Source: Oscillospiraceae bacterium (GTDB taxonomy: Bacteria > Bacillota > Clostridia > Oscillospirales > Ruminococcaceae). From it: a DNA stretch of 64,000 bases. The position numbers and the translations under genes were made by a program. The stretch is from NCBI GenBank assembly GCA_022791945.1, contig JAAVZY010000065.1, forward strand, positions 1 through 64,000, given 5' to 3'. This document shows, piece after piece, positions 57,518 through 64,000 of this stretch. Positions within the stretch are counted from its first letter, which is position 1. Every line of letters starts with the position of its first letter. The notes below the pieces were generated by a model. That model had not been told where the DNA came from. It ran no database searches and saw nothing but the letters and a program-made list of their open reading frames with translations.

Positions 57518-58719
57518 GGCGGGCGGCGCTCCCCTCCCGGGATACCCGGGAAAAGGGCTCCTTTGTGCTCTATTACGCCTTGATCTGGATGAGCTCCTCC
57601 ATTGTGGGTCCCTATCTGGGGGCTTATTATGTGGACATGGGCTTCCCGGTGTTTCAGATCGGGCTGCTTTCCTCAGTGGGCGCGGTGGTTTGCCTGCTGA
57701 TCCAGCCCTTGTGGGGGATCGCCAGCGATCGGAGCCGGCATCCCCTGCGGCTCCTGCGGGCAGTGTTCCTGCTGGTGGGCGGGCTGGTGCTGCTGTTCCT
57801 GCTGGGGCGGCAGTACTGGCACTTTATCCTGATTTCAGTGATCTATTCCACCTGCAGCTCAGCGGTGATGCCTCTGAGCGACGCCTATACCCTTCGGTTT
57901 CTCAGCAGCCGGGGGCTGAAATTCGCCCATATTCGGCTGGCGGGCACCTTAGGCTATGCCTTTTCGGTGTTCGTGCTGGGGCGGATTCTGGGCGGGCAGG
58001 AGCTGACGATTATCTTCCTCATTGGCGGAGGGATGAACGTGCTCTGCGCGGCGTCCACCTGGCTGCTGCCCCGGCTGGAGCCGGCGCAGCCCCAAAAGGC
58101 CGGGAAACCTGCCGGGAGGCCGGGCTCTGGGCTGAGAAGCGTGCTGGATCGGGAGCTGGTGCTGGTGCTGTTCTTCGCGCTGGTGATGCAGACTGCCCTG
58201 GGATTCCACGGTACCTTTCTCAGCGTGTACGTGAAGGAGCTGGGATGCGAAAATTCCGTAATCGGGGTGCTCCAGTGCGCCTCCGCCCTGAGCGAGGTGC
58301 CGGTGCTCCTGCTCATCGACCGGATCCTGCGGAAATGGAATGTGTTTCGCATCCTGTCCACAGCGGGCGGAGTCATGGTGCTGCGGATGCTGCTGGACTC
58401 CCTGGCGGGCGTGGGCGGACTTCCGGTGCTGATGGCTTCCCAGCTGCTCCAGGGCGTCACCTATATGTCATTGTCCTACTGTACCATTTTGTATATGAGC
58501 CGGAAAATGCCGCCCCATATGAAAACCACCGGACAGTCCCTGCTTCAGGGCGTGCAGGGAGGCCTGGGAAGCATCCTTGCCAACACCGGCGGCGGCGCGC
58601 TGGGCAGCCTCCTCGGGATTCAGCGGGCGTACCTGGCGGTTGCGGCGCTCCTTTTCTGCGCCACCGCAGTGTTCCTGTTCGGCACCCGACAGAAGCTGAA
58701 GGCCTCCGGCGAGGCGTGA
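57514..58719 (+). CDS. MFS transporter (MFS_1_like/phenylpropionate permease-like), probable GTG start
   Basis: YYALIWMSSSIVGPYLGAYYVDMGFPVFQIGLLSSVGAVVCLLIQPLWGIASDRSRHP. Confidence 0.85.
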   Translation: MRRAALPSRDTREKGSFVLYYALIWMSSSIVGPYLGAYYVDMGFPVFQIGLLSSVGAVVCLLIQPLWGIASDRSRHPLRLLRAVFLLVGGLVLLFLLGRQYWHFILISVIYSTCSSAVMPLSDAYTLRFLSSRGLKFAHIRLAGTLGYAFSVFVLGRILGGQELTIIFLIGGGMNVLCAASTWLLPRLEPAQPQKAGKPAGRPGSGLRSVLDRELVLVLFFALVMQTALGFHGTFLSVYVKELGCENSVIGVLQCASALSEVPVLLLIDRILRKWNVFRILSTAGGVMVLRMLLDSLAGVGGLPVLMASQLLQGVTYMSLSYCTILYMSRKMPPHMKTTGQSLLQGVQGGLGSILANTGGGALGSLLGIQRAYLAVAALLFCATAVFLFGTRQKLKASGEA

Positions 58720-58721
58720 TC

Positions 58722-58762
58722 GGAGGGGAAGACCTCGAGGCAGAGCCTCAAGGTCTTATCCC
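58722..58762. repeat. Hairpin-repeat fragment (A module)
   Basis: ggggaagacctcgaggcagagcctcaaggtctta. Confidence 0.75.
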
Positions 58763-58811
58763 TTCCCCAACACGCAGAAACCACCGAAACACACGAAAGG
58801 AAGTGCGGCAA

Positions 58812-59765
58812 ATGGAGATAAAGCAGCTGGGAAATACGGGAGTAAAGCTCTCGGAGGTGATTCTGGGATGCTGGCAGATGGGCGGGAGCTACTTTGGCGG
58901 GGAGGATGACGCCGCCTCGGCGGAGTGCATCCGCGCCGCCCTGGAGTGCGGCATCACCACCTTTGACACTGCCTACTGCTACGGCAGCGGCCACTCCGAG
59001 GAGGTTCTCGGCAAAGCCCTGGAGGGCCGCCGGCAGGACTGCACCATCATCACAAAGCTCTGGACCACCTTCATGGCCGGAAAAGACGTGATTCCGGAGT
59101 GCGAGCGGGCGCTGAAGCGGCTCCGCACAGAGGTGATCGACGTGTACTTTATCCACTATCCCAGCGAGTCGGTTCCCATTGGGGAAACCATGGAGCAGCT
59201 GAACAAGCTTCGGGAGCAGGGAAAGATCCGGGCCCTGGGTTTGTCCAACTTCAGCCTCAAGCAGATGAAGGAAGCCATGCGCTATGGGCAGATCGACGTG
59301 ATCCAGCCCTGCTACAGCCTGCTCTGGCGGTACATTGATCGGGACATCCTGCCCTTCTGCATCCAGGAGGGAATCGGGGTGCTGCCCTACAGCCCGCTGG
59401 CGCAGGGCTTCCTGGCCGGGCGGGTTCAGGAGGATACGGTCTTTACCGACGGGCGCTCCCACGCGCCCCTCTTTGCGCCCCAGTGGCGGAAGGGAGCCCT
59501 GGAGGTGGCGGACGCGCTCCTCCCCATCGGGGAGAAGCATGGCCGTACCCAGGCGCAGGTTGCCCTCAACTGGGTGCTCCGCACCCCGGGCATCACAGGG
59601 GTGATCGCCGGGGCCACCAAGGCCCGGCATGTGCCGGACAATAAGGGCGCGGCTGATTTTGCCCTCTCTCCGGAGGAATATGCCGATCTGGACGGGCTCA
59701 GCAGGCGCTTTACCGACCAGCTTCCCAACTACAAGACCTTCTTTGACGCAACCATTGTGGAGTAA
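58812..59765 (+). CDS. Aldo/keto reductase
   Basis: LGNTGVKLSEVILGCWQMGG...FDTAYCYGSGHSEEVLGKAL...GLSNFSLKQM. Confidence 0.93.
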   Translation: MEIKQLGNTGVKLSEVILGCWQMGGSYFGGEDDAASAECIRAALECGITTFDTAYCYGSGHSEEVLGKALEGRRQDCTIITKLWTTFMAGKDVIPECERALKRLRTEVIDVYFIHYPSESVPIGETMEQLNKLREQGKIRALGLSNFSLKQMKEAMRYGQIDVIQPCYSLLWRYIDRDILPFCIQEGIGVLPYSPLAQGFLAGRVQEDTVFTDGRSHAPLFAPQWRKGALEVADALLPIGEKHGRTQAQVALNWVLRTPGITGVIAGATKARHVPDNKGAADFALSPEEYADLDGLSRRFTDQLPNYKTFFDATIVE

Positions 59766-59791
59766 TTGTCAGTGGTCCCATTGATGAAAGG

Positions 59792-60682
59792 ATGAATGCC
59801 GCCATGCTTGAAAATGTACGCGCTCTTTTGACCGACGGCTGGAAGCGGGGCTACGGCCTCGCCGCCATCAACGTGTTCAACTACGAATCCATTGCCTGGG
59901 CTGTAAAGGCCGCCGAGCGGGAGCAGACCCCTATTCTGATCCAGTTCTACCCCGGATACATCCCCTTTGTCCCCATGAAAACCGTCGCAGATATGGCCAT
60001 GGACTGCATTGAAAAGGCCAGCGTGCCCATCGGCCTCCATCTGGACCACTCCGCTGCCTATGAGCTGGCCGTGGGCGGGCTGGGGGCTGGCTTCCCCTCC
60101 GTCATGATCGATAAATCCACAGACAGCTATGCGGTCAACGCCGCGGAGACTGCCGCCGTGGTTCGGGCGGCTCACGCCATGGGCGCCGTGGTGGAATCGG
60201 AGCTGGGCCATGTGGGATCCGCCGCCAACCTGGACGATTTTACCAATCCCAACCACTTCACTGATGTGGAGCAGGCAGCCCGGTTTGCCGCGGAAACCGG
60301 GGCGGATTCCCTGGCAGTTTCTGTCGGCAATGGCCACGGGGCCTATGTGCGCACGCCGGAGCTGGATTTTGACCGGATCCGGGCGTTGCGGGCCGCGCTG
60401 GACATTCCCCTGGTGCTCCACGGCTGCTCGGATATTCCCGTGGAGCAGCTGCAAAGGGCCGTGGAGCTGGGGATCAGCAAGTTCAACATTGCTACCGAGT
60501 ATGACCGGCAGTTCTACAATGCCCTTCACCGGCTTACCACCCAGGGAGAGAAGAAATATACCGCCCACTACCCCTGCCTCCTAGCCATTGAGGAGGAGAT
60601 GATCGCCTTCGTCCAGGAGAAAATCCGTATTCTCAACCCCAACCGGGTGAGCTGTCCGGGCTCTCTGAGCTCTCTCCGGTAG
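59792..60682 (+). CDS. Class II fructose-bisphosphate/tagatose-type aldolase
   Basis: AAINVFNYESIAWAVKAAE...VPIGLHLDHSA...LVLHGCSDIPVEQLQRAVELGISKFNIATE. Confidence 0.92.
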   Translation: MNAAMLENVRALLTDGWKRGYGLAAINVFNYESIAWAVKAAEREQTPILIQFYPGYIPFVPMKTVADMAMDCIEKASVPIGLHLDHSAAYELAVGGLGAGFPSVMIDKSTDSYAVNAAETAAVVRAAHAMGAVVESELGHVGSAANLDDFTNPNHFTDVEQAARFAAETGADSLAVSVGNGHGAYVRTPELDFDRIRALRAALDIPLVLHGCSDIPVEQLQRAVELGISKFNIATEYDRQFYNALHRLTTQGEKKYTAHYPCLLAIEEEMIAFVQEKIRILNPNRVSCPGSLSSLR

Positions 60683-60695
60683 TCCAGGGAAGGAG

Positions 60696-61679
60696 TTGTC
60701 TGCTTTGGAAAAGGTGTTTGAAGCAGTCGGGCTGGATTTTCCCTGCATGGACTGTCTGATCCGCCTGCCCCATATGCCCGGCTCCAACGAAAGTATGCGG
60801 GTGCTGGAAACCAGCTGGCAGAGCGGGGGAAAGACCGCTACTGCCGTGGCTGCGCTGGGGCGGCTGGGAGTTCGGACGGCGCTTCTCGGAAGCGTCTGCG
60901 GCGACGCTTGGGGGCGGTTCTGCAGGTCAGACCTGGCGTACAACGGGGTGGATGCTTCCCGGGTGCGTCTGGCGGGGGGAAGGACAGGGCTGAACCTTGT
61001 CCTGTCCGACCAGGCCTCCATGGGGCGGAGCATCCTATATTCCGGCAGCGAGCGGGAGCCCTACTGTCTGGAGGAGACGGATCGGGAATGGATCCGCCGG
61101 GCGCGGATTCTGCTGCTCTGCCACTGGGGAGACACTCAGCTGGAGGCGGCCAAAACCGCCAGGGAGGCCGGAACCCTGGTGCTCTATGACGGGGACGGCT
61201 ACGGGGAGCGGGTGCAGGAGCTTCTGCCCTATATAGACGTGTTTATCGGCTCGGAGTTTTTCTACCGGGAACGCTTCGGGCATCGTGGAAACGACCTGGA
61301 GGAAATCCGTTCGGCCTGCCAGGCCCTCCGTGAGGAGGGGCCCCGGATTGTGGGCTTCACCTTTGGCGGGGAGGGCTCCGCCGCTCTGGACGAAACGGGC
61401 TTTTATTCCGTCCGTCCCCCCAAGGTAGCAGTGATGGACACAGTAGGAGCGGGAGACGCTTATCACGGGGCGTTCGCCTATGGGCTGCTGCAGGGCTGGC
61501 CGCTTCCCGGAACGCTGGAATTTGCCGGGACGCTGGCCTCCATGAAATGCCGTTATATCGGCGGCAGGGCCGGACTGCCCACACTGGAGATGGTCCAGGA
61601 GTTTCTCGCCTCCGGGGAAAGCGGAGAAGGCGACATTCCCCAGCGGCTGGAGCACTACAGCCGCCTCTGGGAAGAATAG
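60696..61679 (+). CDS. PfkB family carbohydrate kinase
   Basis: SWQSGGKTATAVAALGRLGVRTALLGSVCGDAWGRF...DTVGAGDAYHGAFAYGLL. Exact start uncertain. Confidence 0.9.
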   Translation: MSALEKVFEAVGLDFPCMDCLIRLPHMPGSNESMRVLETSWQSGGKTATAVAALGRLGVRTALLGSVCGDAWGRFCRSDLAYNGVDASRVRLAGGRTGLNLVLSDQASMGRSILYSGSEREPYCLEETDREWIRRARILLLCHWGDTQLEAAKTAREAGTLVLYDGDGYGERVQELLPYIDVFIGSEFFYRERFGHRGNDLEEIRSACQALREEGPRIVGFTFGGEGSAALDETGFYSVRPPKVAVMDTVGAGDAYHGAFAYGLLQGWPLPGTLEFAGTLASMKCRYIGGRAGLPTLEMVQEFLASGESGEGDIPQRLEHYSRLWEE

Positions 61680-61763
61680 GAGAAAGCGATGAGAAAGCGC
61701 CCATCCCCAACCAGGGATGGGCGCTTTCGCCCGGCCGCCGAATGGCGGGGCGGGAAATGAGGA

Positions 61764-63548
61764 TCATTCAATACGGGAAAGATACTCCCGCTGATAGCCT
61801 TCAAACATCCGGCGGTAGTCCTCCGCGCGGTCGCTGTGAATCTTTTTCAGATACTCATGGCGATTCAGCGCGTCCCGCTTCTGCTGGTAGCTGATCACAT
61901 ACACTGCTATATTAGAGCAGTGATCCGATATCCGCTCCAGATTGGTCAGCAGCTCCAGGAAGACAATTCCCCCATCCACCGTGCAGTCTCCGCCCTTGAG
62001 CCGTTCAATGTGCCGGGTTTTCAGAATGTCCTCCATAGTGTCGATGGTTTCCTCCAGGGGCTCTATCCGCCGGGCAATCTCCAGATCCTCCTGGGAGAAG
62101 GCGTCCACAGCCATGCTGATGATCTGTCCCGCCGCGTCGGCAATCGCAGACAGCTCGGAAAGGGCCTGCTCCGACAGCCGGGCCTGCTTCTCGTCCAGGC
62201 TCTCCGCCAGCTCCAGCAGATTCACCGCATAGTCCCCGATCCGCTCAAATTCCAGCACCAGCTTGAGCTGATAGGTGATGTCCCGGCTTTCCTGCTCGGT
62301 GAGCTCGTTGTTGGTCAGGGCAATGAGGTACTTGTTCAGCTTGTCCTCCATGGTATCAATGGCGGACTCGTACTCGCTGATAACCTCCTTGGTCTTGCTG
62401 TCAAATTTGGAAAAGAGAGGGACAGCCCGCTCGAAGTTCTTCTTCGCGTACACGCCCATGGTTTTCAGGGCGTCGTGACACTGGCTGAGCGCCAGGGTGG
62501 GCGTGCGGATCAGCCGCTCCTCCAGAATGACAATCTCCGGGGTTTCATCAGTGCCGTCGTTCCTGCTGCGGACAGTAATCAGAGCCAGCTTCTCCAGCAT
62601 CCGATGGAAGGGCAGGAATACCAGCGTGGTGCTCAGGTTAAAGATAATATGCACAGCGGAGATGCCGGACATGGTGATGGGATCGTCCCAGAAGGGGAAG
62701 CCGAGGAGATACTGAATCAGATAGGCGGCGCTGATAAACAGCACCGTGCCGATGATGTTGAAGTAAAGGTGGATCATAGCGGCCCGCTTGGCGTTTTTGT
62801 TCGCGCCCACGCTGGAAATCAGGGAGGTGACGCAGGTGCCGATGTTCTGGCCCATGATGATGGGAAGCGCTGCGGAAAACCGGATTGCCCCGGTGGAGGC
62901 CACCGCCTGGAGAATGCCCACAGAGGCGGAGGAGCTCTGGATGATGGCGGTTACCGCGGCCCCGGCCAGGACGCCCAGCACCGGGTTGGACAGGGTGGCA
63001 AAGAGGGTCTGAAAGGCCGGGGAATCCGCCAGCGGCTCCACGGCGTCCGTCATGATGAACATCCCATTGAACAGGATGCCGAAGCCCAGCAGAATCTCGC
63101 CCACAAGCTTGGTCTGGCTCTTTTTCCCGCTCATCAGGATCACAATGCCAATCAGCGCGATGACAGGCGTCAGGGTGGAGGGCTTCAGAATGGTCATAAC
63201 CGTTCCGGCGGTTCCGCTCCCGTCCAGATCGCCCAGGCTCAGAATCAAAGAGGTTACCGTGGTGCCGATATTCGCGCCCATAATCACGCCCACGGCATTG
63301 TGCAGCTTGAGAATCCCGGCGTTTACCAGTCCGACCACAATGACCGTGGTGGCCGAGGAGCTCTGAATGGCGGCGGTGACGACAATACCCAAAAGAAGGC
63401 TTTTGAACAGGTTGCTGGTCAGCCGTTCCAGGGCGACCTCCATCTTGCCGCCTGCCAGCTTTTCCAGCCGGGAGCCCAGGATGTTCATTCCGAACAGGAA
63501 GAAAGCCAGCCCGCCCAGCATGGCAGTGATGCTTAAGAAGTTCTCCAT
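61764..63548 (-). CDS. Na/Pi cotransporter family protein with C-terminal PhoU-like domain
   Basis: LGGLAFFLFGMNILGSRLEKLAGGKME...QSSSATTVIVVGLVNAG (duplicated QSSSA motifs); helical PhoU-like tail. Confidence 0.93.
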   Translation of the reverse strand: MENFLSITAMLGGLAFFLFGMNILGSRLEKLAGGKMEVALERLTSNLFKSLLLGIVVTAAIQSSSATTVIVVGLVNAGILKLHNAVGVIMGANIGTTVTSLILSLGDLDGSGTAGTVMTILKPSTLTPVIALIGIVILMSGKKSQTKLVGEILLGFGILFNGMFIMTDAVEPLADSPAFQTLFATLSNPVLGVLAGAAVTAIIQSSSASVGILQAVASTGAIRFSAALPIIMGQNIGTCVTSLISSVGANKNAKRAAMIHLYFNIIGTVLFISAAYLIQYLLGFPFWDDPITMSGISAVHIIFNLSTTLVFLPFHRMLEKLALITVRSRNDGTDETPEIVILEERLIRTPTLALSQCHDALKTMGVYAKKNFERAVPLFSKFDSKTKEVISEYESAIDTMEDKLNKYLIALTNNELTEQESRDITYQLKLVLEFERIGDYAVNLLELAESLDEKQARLSEQALSELSAIADAAGQIISMAVDAFSQEDLEIARRIEPLEETIDTMEDILKTRHIERLKGGDCTVDGGIVFLELLTNLERISDHCSNIAVYVISYQQKRDALNRHEYLKKIHSDRAEDYRRMFEGYQREYLSRIE

Positions 63549-63761
63549 AAATCCTCCAGTGTACGTCAATGGGAGCAGGGGCGTCCCCAGCAGGAGCGTC
63601 CCTTTGTCCAAGGTCTGGGAGACAATATCCCCCAGTCTCTAGCATAACACAGTCCCGAAAGGCTTGTCACCCTATTTTGCCCAAAATCTTCATAAATTCG
63701 GCATTCCGGCCAGCGCCTTTTGGAAAAGGCCCTCCCTCCTGTGAAAACCGCCGGAAGCGGG

Positions 63762-64000
63762 TCAGCCTACCATGATTTTCGCCTCGGGCATCACCGTGCT
63801 CTTGTTCTGAGGCTGCATCGCCAGGGAAAGGGCCATGGACACCGGCCCCACCCGTCCCAGGAACATGATCAGAATCAGCGCCATCCGGGAGGCCCGGTTT
63901 GCCGCGCCGGAGATCCCGCAGGTCAGCCCCGCGGTGCTGAAGGCGGAGACAGCTTCAAAAACGGCGTCAATTTCCGAAAAGGTGACGCCGCCGGAATGAG
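63762..64000 (-). CDS. TrkH/KtrB-type K+ transporter (C-terminal part only; runs off window)
   Basis: Manual reverse translation: HSGGVTFSEIDAVFEAVSAFSTAGLTCGISGAANRASRMALILIMFLGRVGPVSMALSLAMQPQNKSTVMPEAKIMVG*. Confidence 0.85.
   Translation of the reverse strand, partial: HSGGVTFSEIDAVFEAVSAFSTAGLTCGISGAANRASRMALILIMFLGRVGPVSMALSLAMQPQNKSTVMPEAKIMVG

Noticed and set aside
61836-63536. 566-aa plus-strand ORF antisense to the Na/Pi cotransporter
   Set aside because: Shadow ORF; His/Gln/Gly-rich translation without a domain.
1-64000. tRNA or rRNA genes
   Set aside because: No cloverleaf/TTCRANYC-type pattern or rRNA-like sequence was recognised by eye; a tRNAscan-SE run would be needed to be certain.

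Overview
64 kb chromosomal window from a GC-rich anaerobic Firmicute, probably a Clostridia/Oscillospiraceae-type organism (inferred from gene content only). At the left edge is the distal end of an integrated element with a large serine recombinase. The rest looks like core or metabolic chromosome:
- luxS and divergent [FeFe]-hydrogenase operons: a HydABC-type bifurcating set facing a putative redox-sensing set with a degenerate hydrogenase, an anti-sigma-type ATPase, two DRTGG proteins and a PHP protein.
- degV, MFS, PPK2-type polyphosphate:AMP phosphotransferase, GH78 rhamnosidase, an araD-like gene, MATE, a PfkB sugar kinase, a D,D-carboxypeptidase, an S26 signal peptidase, Sir2, cobO and a hemA-siroheme synthase fusion.
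- T-box-controlled tyrS and valS, hslO, rpsO-pnp, and thiT under a TPP riboswitch.
- A mannoside-type locus (GntR regulator, ABC transporter, GH38, ManA, MFS, AKR, aldolase, PfkB), then a Na/Pi cotransporter and a partial TrkH.

The most unusual signal is a family of modular, non-coding, hairpin-built repeats in about 15 intergenic gaps, roughly 5 kb in total. The same modules recur (GAATTCGGC/GCCGAATTC, GTGCGTTGT/ACAACGCAC, TTTTTTC-GTAAA-GAAAAAA, AAGTCTGTACAGACTT and others). Several vary in a compensatory way that preserves pairing. The larger copies consist of two related half-elements in inverted orientation, and copies almost always abut a stop codon. Many small ORFs in the supplied track are translations of these repeats. 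A 110-aa, 26-Cys protein, a structured leader before the mannoside ABC operon, and several unusual domain fusions are also reported. All annotation is by eye; no searches were run.
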